NCBI GenBank assembly: GCA_040507035.1
Contig: JBEVVR010000037.1
Coordinates: 62,001 to 126,000 of the forward strand
Direction: 5' to 3'
Length of the DNA stretch: 64,000 nucleotides
Source: Thiodiazotropha sp040507035
GTDB taxonomy: Bacteria > Pseudomonadota > Gammaproteobacteria > Chromatiales > Chromatiaceae
In this document: piece after piece, positions 1 through 8,588 of the stretch
Layout: the number at the start of each line of letters is the position of its first letter
Numbering within the stretch: the first letter of the stretch is position 1
Translations under genes and position numbers: made by a program
Notes under the pieces: generated by a model
Told to the model about the DNA's origin: nothing
What the model saw: only the letters and a program-made list of their open reading frames with translations
The model's database searches: none

Positions 1-2661
1 GCGCAGATTGGCATCCACCTCTTCAAGCAGACGGCGGGCATCGTTCAGCGTCGTGTCGACGGCGCTGCGATCGGAGAGTTTCTGGTTCAACATCTCCAAC
101 TGCTGCTGCAATGGTGCTTCACTGTTGTCCAGGGTGGTCTTCAACTCCTCCCGCCGGTGGGATAGCTGGGTCAACTGACTACCGGCCCGCTCCAGGTTCT
201 GCACCAGGGCGGTATGTGCGCTACGCATCGATTCGACCCGTAACGCCACCTCATGAGTGGAAGTGCGCTGCTGGTTGAGTCGCTCTCTGGCCTGGGTAAC
301 CTGTTGCCGAAGCTCATCCCGGCGTTTCACCAGTGTTTCGCGTCGGCTGCCCAGGTTCTCGATCGCCTCCAATGCGTCGTGAAGCCGTTGTCGCGTCTCC
401 TCCATCAACTCTTTATCGTTGCCGATCTGATCGGCGATCTCTTTCTGCTCCTGCTGTAACTGCTCCCGCCGCTGACGCAGGTGGTCGGCACGGGTACGTT
501 TGCTGCTGAGATTGGAACCTATTTGCGAGAGCACCCGATTTAACTGGTTGTAGGCGGCCTGGGCCTGCTCCCGGTTGTGCTCTGACTGCTTCAGCGTCTC
601 TCTGCCCTGTTCCAGGCTTCGGGCAAGCTCGAAGACCCCCTGCTCTTGATCCTCAAGGGTCTGCTTCAGTTCGCGCAGCTCCTCCTCCCTAGCCAGCACA
701 CCGGCGCGTTCATCGGATTCTCGGCTAACCCTCAGCCAGTCGGGGCCGATCCAGAAACCGTCGGGGGTGACCAGTGTCTCGCCACTCTTCAGGGTTTGAC
801 GCCTGGCGAGGGCATCGTGGAGACTCTCTGCCAGCCCGACGCCACCAAGCAGGGCGTGCAGATCCCAGGGCGCTGTGACTTTGGCAAGCAGGGTCTCATC
901 TCCCCGAGGATAGTCGTCTCCGCCCTGGCCACGGGCATCCCAAAAGGCGAGTGCCCCTTTGTCGAGTAGAGGCAGCTGCTGCTGCAAGCGTCCGATGTCC
1001 TCCACGCAGACCGCCTGCAGATGAAATCCCAACACCAGTTCCACCGCCTGCTGCCAGCGTGGCTCTACCTTGATCTCCTGGGCCAGGCGTTTGGCACCAC
1101 TCAGTTGACTCCTTTCCAGCCACTCAACCGCTTCATCCTGCTGCCCCAGGGCTGCTTGCTGCAATGCCTCCAGGGAGGCGAGGCGTCCTTTGTTGGATTG
1201 CAGATCGGCCCGGGCCTGATCGAGACGGTTGGCATTCTGGCTGTTCTGCTCCCGCTGCTGATTGATCAGTACCACGGTCTGGTCGAGTTGGTTGTGTAGC
1301 GTATCGGCCTCACCCTTCTGCCGGTTTTCGTCGGCCTCCAGGGCGGTGATTTCACTCAACAGATGGCTGTCATCCAGGCGTCCCAACTCCTCGTCCAGGC
1401 GATGCAGGCGCCGTTCCAGATTGCCGCCCTGCTGTTCCAGATGGTTGATCCGGGTGCGCTCGACCTGTGCGGTTTGTGCCGGTTCTGCGGCCTTCTGGTT
1501 GAACTCCTCCCACTCCTGCTGCCAGCTCTGCATTGCCTGTTCAGCTTCTCGCAGGAGCTGTGACTGCTGCGCCTCCAGGCTGTTTGCCTCATCGAGCTTC
1601 GGTTGCTCCTGTTGCAGGCTGGCATCGAGTTCCGCCAAGCGCTCCTCATCCTGGGCCTTGTGGGCTTCGGACTCCTGCAGTGCCTGCTCGATCTGTTGCA
1701 GATCCTGCTGCTGTTGGCGTTGCGAATCCCGGGCGAACTGGATCGCCTGCTCCAGACCGCTGATCTCGGCCCCCAGGCTGTAGAACTGACCCTGGATCTC
1801 GTTGAAACTATCGTTTGCCTCGGTATGTCTTTCCCGGTCGGACTCGATCGCCGATTCCAGTTTGCGCTGTTCGGCTACCGCCGCTTCGAGATTGTTCTGC
1901 AGCTCGGCGATGTGGCGCTGACGCTGTTGCAGATCCTCGTTCAGAGTACGCCAGCGCAAGGCCAGCAGTTCCGCCTTGACCTGGCGCTCCTGCTGTTTCA
2001 GCTCCTGATACTTCTCCGCGGTGGCAGCTTGGCGCTTCAGGTGTTGCAGCTGTTTGGCCACCTCTTCCCGCAGATCGGTGAGGCGCTCCAGGTTCTCCCG
2101 AGTATGGCGGATGCGATTTTCCGTCTCCCGTCGCCGCTCCTTATATTTGGAGATGCCTGCCGCCTCTTCGAGAAAGCTGCGCAGATCTTCCGGACGCGCC
2201 TCGATAAGGCGCGAGATCATACCCTGCTCGATGATCGAATAGCTACGGGGTCCGAGACCGGTACCGAGGAACAGATCGGTGATATCCCGTCGCCGGCAGC
2301 GCACACTGTTGAGGTAATAGAGTGACTGGCCGTCACGGGAGACCTGGCGTTTCACCGAGATCTGGTTGTATTGGGCGTACTGTCCGCCCGCCCTGCCATC
2401 ACTGTTGTCGAACAGCAGTTCGATGGTCGCGGCACCCACCGGTTTGCGCACGCTGGAACCGTTGAAGATGACATCCGCCATCGATTCGCCACGCAACATC
2501 TTGGCCGAGCTTTCGCCCATGACCCAACGCACGGCATCGATGACATTGGATTTTCCACATCCATTTGGCCCAACGATTCCGACCAGATTGCTTGGGATCG
2601 GCACGGTGGTTGGATCGACGAATGACTTAAACCCGGCGAGCTTGATTTTCTCCAGACGCAT
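1..2661 (-). CDS. smc: Chromosome segregation ATPase SMC (N-terminal 887 residues; cut by window edge)
   Basis: SMC holds and compacts sister chromosomes as a ring-shaped ATPase dimer. Reading back from the ATG at 2661, the protein starts MRLEKIKLAGFKSF and has the Walker A motif GPNGCGKSN at about residues 31-39, as SMC heads do. A long Gln/Glu/Leu/Arg-rich coiled coil follows, then a non-coiled hinge (around VLGFHLQAVCVEDI) and the start of the returning coil. SMC proteins have about 1,170 residues, so the C-terminal coil, signature motif and Walker B lie beyond the left edge. The frame stays open to base 1. No good Shine-Dalgarno precedes the ATG. It is divergent from queF. The family call is very safe. 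Confidence 0.95.
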   Translation of the reverse strand, partial: MRLEKIKLAGFKSFVDPTTVPIPSNLVGIVGPNGCGKSNVIDAVRWVMGESSAKMLRGESMADVIFNGSSVRKPVGAATIELLFDNSDGRAGGQYAQYNQISVKRQVSRDGQSLYYLNSVRCRRRDITDLFLGTGLGPRSYSIIEQGMISRLIEARPEDLRSFLEEAAGISKYKERRRETENRIRHTRENLERLTDLREEVAKQLQHLKRQAATAEKYQELKQQERQVKAELLALRWRTLNEDLQQRQRHIAELQNNLEAAVAEQRKLESAIESDRERHTEANDSFNEIQGQFYSLGAEISGLEQAIQFARDSQRQQQQDLQQIEQALQESEAHKAQDEERLAELDASLQQEQPKLDEANSLEAQQSQLLREAEQAMQSWQQEWEEFNQKAAEPAQTAQVERTRINHLEQQGGNLERRLHRLDEELGRLDDSHLLSEITALEADENRQKGEADTLHNQLDQTVVLINQQREQNSQNANRLDQARADLQSNKGRLASLEALQQAALGQQDEAVEWLERSQLSGAKRLAQEIKVEPRWQQAVELVLGFHLQAVCVEDIGRLQQQLPLLDKGALAFWDARGQGGDDYPRGDETLLAKVTAPWDLHALLGGVGLAESLHDALARRQTLKSGETLVTPDGFWIGPDWLRVSRESDERAGVLAREEELRELKQTLEDQEQGVFELARSLEQGRETLKQSEHNREQAQAAYNQLNRVLSQIGSNLSSKRTRADHLRQRREQLQQEQKEIADQIGNDKELMEETRQRLHDALEAIENLGSRRETLVKRRDELRQQVTQARERLNQQRTSTHEVALRVESMRSAHTALVQNLERAGSQLTQLSHRREELKTTLDNSEAPLQQQLEMLNQKLSDRSAVDTTLNDARRLLEEVDANLR

Positions 2662-2774
2662 GGGCGGCTAAGATACACCAAAGAGGGGGATTGTTACAGA
2701 GCGCAGTGCAATTTTTTACACATTAACTATAAGCTGTAAATTATTGTTTTTAATGGCTTATGCAAGCAACGCTT

Positions 2775-2801
2775 TTGACTCTGTTCAGGCTCGAGTATAA
2801 T
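2775..2801 (+). promoter_or_regulatory. Putative sigma70 promoter for queF
   Basis: A TTGACT hexamer (2775-2780) is followed after 15 bases by a perfect TATAAT (2796-2801). Reading TTTGAC as the -35 box makes the spacer 16. It lies 33 bases before the queF ATG in the smc/queF divergent gap. Inferred from sequence only; the spacer is shorter than the ideal 17. Confidence 0.5.
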
Positions 2802-2834
2802 TCCACGCCATTTTAGTGACGAGACCAGAAGACC

Positions 2835-3224
2835 ATGCCCAGTCTACCGAGCAAAGATCTAGAAACCTTTGAGAATCCAAAGCCGGAGCGGGACTATACC
2901 ATCCGCATCAGTATCCCGGAGTTCACCTGTCTCTGCCCCAAGACCGGGCAACCCGACTTTGCCGAAATGACCCTGGAGTATGTGCCTGACACACGCTGTG
3001 TGGAGTTGAAGGCGTTGAAGATGTACATCTGGTCCTTCCGCGACCAAGGCGCCTTTCACGAAGCAGTCACCAATGAGATTCTCAGTGATCTGGTGGAGGC
3101 CACCCAGCCCCGCTTCATGCGCCTCACCGCAGAATTCAATGTTCGCGGTGGCATCTACACCACCGTGGTCGCCGAACATCGAGCAGAGAATTGGAACTCG
3201 CCAGCCGCGGTAAACCTGCCCTGA
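2835..3224 (+). CDS. queF: NADPH-dependent 7-cyano-7-deazaguanine reductase QueF (type I)
   Basis: QueF reduces the nitrile of preQ0 to the amine of preQ1 in queuosine tRNA biosynthesis, using two NADPH. The 129-residue length fits the short, unimodular class. The sequence FTCLCPKTGQPDF contains the catalytic Cys (Cys34, which forms the thioimide) and, seven residues later, the general acid Asp41, the same spacing as in the Bacillus enzyme. The QueF signature ELKALKMYIWSFRDQGAFHE follows. The FGGY kinase starts 9 bases after the stop, so the two may be co-transcribed, though no functional link is obvious. A sigma70-like promoter lies just upstream. Confidence 0.95.
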   Translation: MPSLPSKDLETFENPKPERDYTIRISIPEFTCLCPKTGQPDFAEMTLEYVPDTRCVELKALKMYIWSFRDQGAFHEAVTNEILSDLVEATQPRFMRLTAEFNVRGGIYTTVVAEHRAENWNSPAAVNLP

Positions 3225-3233
3225 CCAGCAGCG

Positions 3234-4514
3234 ATGAAACTCCACATCGGCATCGACCTTGGCACCTCCGGCTGCCGAGCTGTCGCCATCGATGAGGACG
3301 GGGTCATCCGGGCAAGCGCAAACAGACCCCTGCCGAAACCTGAAACACCACAGCCAAGCCACTATCAGCAAGATCCAGAAATCTGGTGGCAGACCCTGTG
3401 CGAAGTGCTGGCGGAGATCGCCAGAGTCTGCGACACAGGTTACCTGGCGGCGATATCCGTGGATGGCACCTCCTCCACCCTGCTGCTCACAGACCACCAG
3501 GGTAGGCCTATCACCCCCGCGCTGATGTACAACGACAGCCGCAGCCGGGATCAGCTGGCATTGCTCAAACGGATTGCCCCTGAGGAGAGCCCCGTGTTGA
3601 GCCCCTCCTCAAGTCTCTCCAAGATGCTGCATCTGCATAACAGAGTCACCACCAATCGTTACCGTGCCCTGCACCAGGCCGACTGGATCGCCGGCCGGCT
3701 CTGTGGCGAGTTTCGCTATAGCGATGAGAACAATGCCCTGAAGTTGGGCTACAACCCGATCGACAGGGCCTGGCCATCCTGGTTATCAAAGCTGCAGCTT
3801 GTTGATGACGTCCTTCCCGATGTCGTGCCAAGTGCAACACCAATCGGTAGTCTTTCTCCACAGGCTGCCCAAGCCACTAACCTACCCAAAGGCATACCGG
3901 TCATTGCCGGCACCACCGACGGCAATGCGGCGTTTATCGCCACCGGCGCAAGGAAGATTGGCGAGGCTGTTACCTCCCTTGGCAGCACTCTGGTGTTAAA
4001 GATCCTCTCCGATAAACCGGTCTTTGCCGCCGAATATGGGGTCTACAGCCATCGCCTGGGAGATCGCTGGCTGGTGAGTGGCGCATCCAACAGTGGCGGG
4101 GCGGTGCTGGCCCACTATTTCAGCGATGACGCGATGGCGCGAATGACCCGGAATCTGCAACCTCATCAAGCCACGGGGCTCGACTACTACCCCCTGCTCG
4201 CCCCCGGTGAACGCTTCCCAGTCAACAGTGTCGACTACCCGCCCCGCCTGCAACCCCGGCCTGGAGATGATCTGCGCTTCTTTCAGGGGATGCTCGAGGG
4301 CATCGCCAACATCGAAGCACAGGGATACCGCCTGTTACAACGGCTTGGGGCACCGCAACTCAAGCGGGTATTCTCAGTCGGCGGTGGCGCGAAGAACCAA
4401 CCCTGGGCGCAGATAAGGCAACTGAAACTGCAGATACCGGTACTCCTGGCAGAACATCAGGAGGCCGCTTATGGCACCGCACTGTTGGCAAAGCGCGGCA
4501 TTGAGGCCCGATAA
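3234..4514 (+). CDS. FGGY-family carbohydrate kinase (D-ribulokinase/SePSK-like)
   Basis: This cytoplasmic enzyme is predicted to phosphorylate a sugar with ATP. The N-terminal IGIDLGTSGC is the FGGY/actin-fold phosphate-1 loop with Asp8. GTTDGNAA carries the likely catalytic Asp229, and SVGGGAKN near residue 380 is the ATP-binding segment. At 426 residues it is shorter than classical xylulokinases (about 490) and matches the compact group of the cyanobacterial kinase SePSK and plant XK-1, for which D-ribulose is the suggested substrate. It follows queF by 9 bases. No sugar transporter or isomerase is adjacent, so the substrate cannot be fixed from context. Confidence 0.85.
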   Translation: MKLHIGIDLGTSGCRAVAIDEDGVIRASANRPLPKPETPQPSHYQQDPEIWWQTLCEVLAEIARVCDTGYLAAISVDGTSSTLLLTDHQGRPITPALMYNDSRSRDQLALLKRIAPEESPVLSPSSSLSKMLHLHNRVTTNRYRALHQADWIAGRLCGEFRYSDENNALKLGYNPIDRAWPSWLSKLQLVDDVLPDVVPSATPIGSLSPQAAQATNLPKGIPVIAGTTDGNAAFIATGARKIGEAVTSLGSTLVLKILSDKPVFAAEYGVYSHRLGDRWLVSGASNSGGAVLAHYFSDDAMARMTRNLQPHQATGLDYYPLLAPGERFPVNSVDYPPRLQPRPGDDLRFFQGMLEGIANIEAQGYRLLQRLGAPQLKRVFSVGGGAKNQPWAQIRQLKLQIPVLLAEHQEAAYGTALLAKRGIEAR

Positions 4515-4613
4515 CAAATAGCCTAACTCAGAGGCGTGACAACCCCCAGTGCCTGGTCTATAAGAAACAAAGCAGTGAAGAATAAATCGGTAACCAAGCA
4601 TGGAGCATGCAGG

Positions 4614-5771
4614 ATGCGCAGAATAGTTATCTGTCTTGACGGAACATGGGCAAGCCCCAACAACCATGTCGAGCGAGGGGACGGCACCGAGGTCCACAAA
4701 CCCTCCAATGTGCTCAAAACCTATCGCGCTGTAGTACCACGCTCAGAGGATGGCACCGATCAGATCTCTTATTATGACGAAGGTGTCGGCGCCCTCTCGG
4801 CGCAACGTGGCTTGCGCAACAAGGCCCTGGCCAAACTCGATTCCTTGCTGGGAGGTGCCTGGGGTGCTGGATTTGAGCAGAACATAGAGTCAGCCTACAG
4901 CTTCATCGCGGGCAACATGCTGCCGCAAGACGAGATCTTTGTCTTCGGTTTCAGCCGGGGTGCAGGCCAGGCCTGCAGCCTTTGCCATTTTATAGACTGG
5001 ATGGGTGGCATAGTGCGTAAACGGGATGCCTACTTCATACCCGATTTCTTCAAACACTATATCGACACTGAGGGAAACCCTGGTGCTGCCCAAGATCTGA
5101 TGCAACAGCTGATCGCCAGCGGCAAGACGATCGAACCTCCGATCCCGACCCAGGTGCGCTTTCTCGGCGTCTACGATACCGTGCTTGCCCTGGGATCGCG
5201 TTTGCGCGCCGATTTCGACAGAGAACAGCACACCACTGCCCCCGGTCTCGCTTTCCATGTCGGTGACAGACCACCGGCTGTGGTCAATATTGCCCGGCAG
5301 GCCCTGGCCATCGATGAGCGCCGTACAGATTTTCGCCCCGAAATCTGGCGCGACGCCCACCCCGATCAGTCGGTGGAGCAGCGTTGGTTCCCCGGTGTAC
5401 ACACCAGCATCGGCGGCGGTTACGCCAACGACGGCCTCGCCAACGGGGCATTGCACTGGATGGTCAATGCCGCGAAGCTGGCAGGGCTTGAGTTGGATGA
5501 TAACTTCCTCGGCTTCTATAAACCCTGGTTCGGCGATACCCGAAATGACTCCTTCACCGGTTTCATGAAGCTTCGAGGCTGGCTCAGGGAGCTTGCAGGT
5601 GAAAGCGGCGACCGCGACCTGGTCGCCTGCGCCAACCATGCCGGAATTGATGTTCACGCTTCGGCGATCAAGTTGCTGATCCATGACGAAAGCTACAGAC
5701 CCGAGAATCTGTTGAAGCTGATACAGCAGCGGCCGGACCTGTTGGCCAAACTACCAGCGGGCATCGTATAA
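4614..5771 (+). CDS. DUF2235 domain protein (alpha/beta-hydrolase-like, Tle1-type lipase fold)
   Basis: The 385-residue protein starts MRRIVICLDGTW, the usual opening of DUF2235 proteins, and has the nucleophile elbow FGFSRGAGQA (GxSxG) with the likely catalytic Ser. A later GVHTSIGGGY segment is also family-typical. DUF2235 proteins belong to the alpha/beta-hydrolase superfamily, and some (Tle1) are type VI secretion phospholipase effectors. No VgrG, immunity gene or secretion gene lies nearby, so a housekeeping hydrolase is equally likely. The frame is open upstream to 4536, but the ATG at 4614 is preferred because GGAG lies 9 bases before it and homology begins there. No signal peptide is seen. 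Confidence 0.85.
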   Translation: MRRIVICLDGTWASPNNHVERGDGTEVHKPSNVLKTYRAVVPRSEDGTDQISYYDEGVGALSAQRGLRNKALAKLDSLLGGAWGAGFEQNIESAYSFIAGNMLPQDEIFVFGFSRGAGQACSLCHFIDWMGGIVRKRDAYFIPDFFKHYIDTEGNPGAAQDLMQQLIASGKTIEPPIPTQVRFLGVYDTVLALGSRLRADFDREQHTTAPGLAFHVGDRPPAVVNIARQALAIDERRTDFRPEIWRDAHPDQSVEQRWFPGVHTSIGGGYANDGLANGALHWMVNAAKLAGLELDDNFLGFYKPWFGDTRNDSFTGFMKLRGWLRELAGESGDRDLVACANHAGIDVHASAIKLLIHDESYRPENLLKLIQQRPDLLAKLPAGIV

Positions 5772-5850
5772 CTTTCAGTTAAACACTGGATAGAGCACAG
5801 CTATCTAATCGGATCAGGAATAAACCTCTTTTATGCCAGCTTGAATAGAT

Positions 5851-6999
5851 TCAGCCTGTCAAATATCGATCCAACCCCTTCACCCCACTATCCCGCAACA
5901 GATAGCTGCTGCGATTGCTGCGTCGCGCCCGCTGTCCATCCAGGCTGATTGAGACCGGTTTACGTTCCAGGATGCAGAGGCGGCGGCTCATACAGTCGGC
6001 GCGCCAGCGGGGACTGGCCTTTTTCGCCCGCTCTTCCACCGCTATCCGGGTCAAGGCGAACTCATCCTCGGGCTGTTCCGCGGCGACACGCTGCTTGATG
6101 GCAGCGTATGCCTTCTTCAGGCTCCCTTGCTGCACGCCCATGTCGTAGAGGGCGGCAAGGCAACGTAGATTGCGTATCCTCACCGGAGAGACGCCGTGGA
6201 GGAAGGCGAGCGCGGACATCAGCAGCTTGCCATACTTGTCGTAGGCGTAGCGCAACATCACCCGGCGGAACACCGGCTCTCTGCCAACCGCTTGCAGATA
6301 GCCCTTCCAGGGTTGGGAAAAACCGTGCTTGCCAGAACCCAGACTGAGGCCGTCCGCCCAGGCCACTGCCTTTGTTCTCGATCCATCGAGGAGTTTCCAG
6401 AATGTCGTGTAGTCCTCAGGATCGGTAAAACAGCGTCGAAGCCGGGATTCATCCTCACCGCGAAAGTAGCGGAACAGCTCCTGCAGGGTACCTGTTTTGA
6501 GGTTGCACTGGATCGGCCCGAAGGAGAGACCCGCCTTATCGAAGTTGCCCGTTACCTGCAGATAGGGATCGCCACTGGTCTCGAAGGCGGCGGTCACCTT
6601 TACTCCGCAGTCAAAGGCAATCTTGGGTGAGAGCAGCGGCAGGCTTGCGGGATCGTGCATCTCCAAATAGAGCTGGCTGCCGACAGGCTGACAACGGCTG
6701 AAGTAGCCCTGTCTCATGAGCTTTGTCGCCTCGCTTTCAAGCTGTGATAGATCAGCCGCCGAAATCATCAGCGAGAGGCCCTCATCGCCGGGGTCATCTA
6801 CCCGCGGCCGCCTGGGATCGATATCGATGGCTGTGCCAAGGTTGTCACGCAGAATCTGCAATCCGGCCACAAGCTCCCGATGTACGCACACCTTGCCGCT
6901 GGATTTTGTAAACTCCTTGAGGCGGAAGTTGGGCGTCAACCGGGTATTGGGAGGACCGCCGATGATGAAGTCGTTCTCAAGTTTAAGGGATCCGGCCAT
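5851..6999 (-). CDS. Putative cell-wall-active protein: degenerate M15-like region plus lysozyme-like domain
   Basis: A 382-residue protein of unproven function. Residues 22-60 (NFRLKEF, then LVAGLQILRDNLG) resemble the start of peptidase M15A D,D-carboxypeptidase domains. The zinc ligands and the SGYRS and HxxGxAxD motifs are not visible, so this part looks degenerate. From about residue 134, VTAAFETSGDP followed by TGNFD and GLSFGPIQCNLKTGTLQ resembles a lysozyme-like domain in peptidoglycan-targeting proteins, with Glu140 as candidate catalytic acid. The Arg/Lys-rich C-terminus is unassigned. There is no signal peptide. AAAGGAG lies 6 bases before the ATG, supporting the start. It converges on the DUF2235 gene. 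An endolysin or effector role is an inference. Confidence 0.55.
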   Translation of the reverse strand: MAGSLKLENDFIIGGPPNTRLTPNFRLKEFTKSSGKVCVHRELVAGLQILRDNLGTAIDIDPRRPRVDDPGDEGLSLMISAADLSQLESEATKLMRQGYFSRCQPVGSQLYLEMHDPASLPLLSPKIAFDCGVKVTAAFETSGDPYLQVTGNFDKAGLSFGPIQCNLKTGTLQELFRYFRGEDESRLRRCFTDPEDYTTFWKLLDGSRTKAVAWADGLSLGSGKHGFSQPWKGYLQAVGREPVFRRVMLRYAYDKYGKLLMSALAFLHGVSPVRIRNLRCLAALYDMGVQQGSLKKAYAAIKQRVAAEQPEDEFALTRIAVEERAKKASPRWRADCMSRRLCILERKPVSISLDGQRARRSNRSSYLLRDSGVKGLDRYLTG

Positions 7000-7028
7000 G
7001 GCTTCTCCTTTTGGGCTGAGAAACTAAA

Positions 7029-7490
7029 TCAATGACTGCTGTTGGCGTCATTGGGATTGAGCTGACTAAATCTTAACAAAACCCGAAGCTGACGCATCTC
7101 CTCTTGGCTCAGGGAATCTGAGGTTAATAGCAGCGTCGGGTGACGCCATCCCCCGCTAAGATCAAAGCGCAACAGCACCAGCCAGGGTGTGACCAGGGTG
7201 TCATGGCGTATTCGGGCAATCAGCTTTTGCCCATCTCCCATGGTGATTCTCGACCTGCCGTCGGGTCTGATCCTGGCCGCTATGATCTTGTTGCCACTAC
7301 CCTTTCGATGCTGGCGAACAGAGAGAAAACCATACAGCGCCACTATCAGCAACAGTATAGCCTTGTGCCACACAAGCATAGGCGTGAAAAATACCGCCAG
7401 TGACGCAAGCAGGTGGATGGCGACAAGCCAGGTATGGAGTCTCCGGGATGGTTTGGGCTGCAACGTTAACGCCTGTATCTTCCCTGACAA
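7029..7490 (-). CDS. YgfX-like membrane protein (TTG start)
   Basis: A 153-residue protein with two closely spaced hydrophobic segments (about residues 21-55) followed by a cytoplasmic beta-rich part (RPDGRSRITMGDGQKL, then WLVLLRFDL). This layout matches the YgfX/CptA family, reported in E. coli as a cell-shape toxin or flavinylation partner of SdhE. No sdhE homologue is adjacent, so the role here is open. The start is TTG: AAGGAGG lies 8 bases upstream of it, and the next in-frame Met is inside the first membrane segment. It lies 29 bases downstream of the muralytic-like gene on the same strand. Confidence 0.5.
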   Translation of the reverse strand: MSGKIQALTLQPKPSRRLHTWLVAIHLLASLAVFFTPMLVWHKAILLLIVALYGFLSVRQHRKGSGNKIIAARIRPDGRSRITMGDGQKLIARIRHDTLVTPWLVLLRFDLSGGWRHPTLLLTSDSLSQEEMRQLRVLLRFSQLNPNDANSSH

Positions 7491-7601
7491 GCCGGACGCC
7501 TCCTTGCTTAGTCCGAATCGAATTCGAAGTCTATCATGAAGCCCAATTTCATGTTGAAGAATGACTTGTCACTGTCTTCCCTAGATGTTGTGTGATTCCA
7601 A

Positions 7602-7683
7602 TGATTACCACGCTTACCGTGGGAATCATTCTTTAGATCCAATGTTCAATTGACTGCCGCATTCCCACGCAGGAGCGTGGGAG
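7602..7683 (-). repeat. REP doublet (REPIN-like): two hairpins of the CCCACG family
   Basis: Two palindromes occur about 30 bases apart: ATTCCCACGCAGGAGCGTGGGAG (7661-7683) and TGATTACCACG...CGTGGGAATCA (7602-7628). On the minus strand the order and spacing match the doublet at 16280-16367, so this is a diverged, inverted copy of the same element. It sits between the YgfX-like and EF-hand genes. REP doublets of this kind are usually mobilised by RAYT transposases; none is in the window. Confidence 0.7.
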
Positions 7684-7700
7684 CGAGATAATCATAGGTG

Positions 7701-8276
7701 TTACTTAAGACGCTGCTGCCGATGGGCTGCCTGCGCGGCACTAAACTCGTTCGGCGTGATCACACCGTTACTATCACTGTCTATTGTAGCGAAACTGGGG
7801 GCGTTGGCCAGGTTCCTCAACTGATAGCCTTGACTGGCCCGTTCACTGATCCGCTTTGCCCGTGCCTCTTGGAACTCATTCTGCTCCAGTACTCCATCTC
7901 GGTTGAGGTCAAAGTCACTGAATGTGGGCATCTGATGCCCACCCATTTTTCCTGGCCTCATCCCACCGCCTCTCATCATCTGGTTTCTGTGTTGCCCGGC
8001 GAGCAACTCTTTCTTCGAAAGCAGGCCATCATCATTACTGTCGAAACTGCGGAACGGTGGTGTCGTCCTTCCCATGGGATAGCCCAATTCATTTCTCAGC
8101 GTCCTTCTTTGCGCATGTACCGACTCGAACTCCTGTTGACTGATGGCTCCGTTTCCATCCAGGTCAAAAATGGCAAAGGGTATCGGTCCCCTGGGTGTAA
8201 GTTGATCTTGCGCAACCAGTAATCCGGGAACCGTTAATAACATAACCAACACAATTCTCCTGTTACACTTCAACAT
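7701..8276 (-). CDS. Secreted EF-hand (calmodulin-like) calcium-binding protein
   Basis: The protein has a signal peptide (MLKCNRRIVLVMLLTVPGLL, cleavage near VAQ) and four EF-hand loops of DxDxNGxIxxxE type: DLDGNGAISQQEF, DSNDDGLLSKKEL, DLNRDGVLEQNEF and DSDSNGVITPNEF. The liganding Asp/Asn/Glu positions are intact in all four. Between loops 2 and 3 lies a Met/Gly-rich stretch. It should be a periplasmic or exported Ca2+ buffer or sensor. An upstream ATG at 8291 is in frame, but the ATG at 8276 is preferred because GAGGA lies about 9 bases before it. No enzymatic domain is present, and neighbours do not reveal a partner. Confidence 0.8.
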   Translation of the reverse strand: MLKCNRRIVLVMLLTVPGLLVAQDQLTPRGPIPFAIFDLDGNGAISQQEFESVHAQRRTLRNELGYPMGRTTPPFRSFDSNDDGLLSKKELLAGQHRNQMMRGGGMRPGKMGGHQMPTFSDFDLNRDGVLEQNEFQEARAKRISERASQGYQLRNLANAPSFATIDSDSNGVITPNEFSAAQAAHRQQRLK

Positions 8277-8588
8277 AGCTGCAATCCTCATCAGTTTTGT
8301 GTAGTGGTGTCATCCTGCACCTTGTGCACACAGCCAGGGGCGGCCTCCATGCCACCCTGCTATTTTCAGTCTAACGACAGAAGATTAATTCACGCTGAAA
8401 ATCGAGGGTGAGCAGAGCGAGTAATCAATGCTTTTGATTTTACTGGATCCCGGCATGCGCTGGGATGACGGTTGTTCTTGACTTAAGGATGCGATGGTGC
8501 ATGGCTTAAGTAAATGCCATTGGGCAAGATGGGTGCTTAATATATTGGCGTTGAATCACGTAGAATGATGTTTAATCCCAGCCGTCTG
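8277..8588. other. 312-bp intergenic stretch with a small REP-like palindrome
   Basis: No coding potential is supported on either strand. The only structure seen is the palindrome GGATCCCGGCATGCGCTGGGATGACG (8445-8470), whose arms ATCCCGGC and GCTGGGAT pair with one G-T wobble. This resembles a second REP type, different from the CCCACG family. It lies between the start of the EF-hand gene and the stop of the GGDEF/EAL gene, so it should hold the EF-hand promoter, but no convincing -35/-10 pair was found. Confidence 0.5.

Noticed and set aside
1603..2325. 240-residue plus-strand open frame opposite smc
   Set aside because: It lies fully opposite smc and is Leu-rich low-complexity translation of coiled-coil DNA; no family resemblance or ribosome site.
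2704..2745. TTTACA...TGTAAA palindrome with a T-run in the smc/queF gap
   Set aside because: No gene ends there (both start outward), so a terminator role makes no sense, and it is too AT-rich to be meaningful.
4890..5684. 264-residue minus-strand open frame
   Set aside because: Antisense shadow of the DUF2235 gene, which has clear motifs in the other strand.
4614..6999. Type VI secretion effector locus (DUF2235 plus muralytic protein)
   Set aside because: No VgrG, PAAR, Hcp, adaptor or immunity gene is visible nearby, so only a weak suggestion remains.
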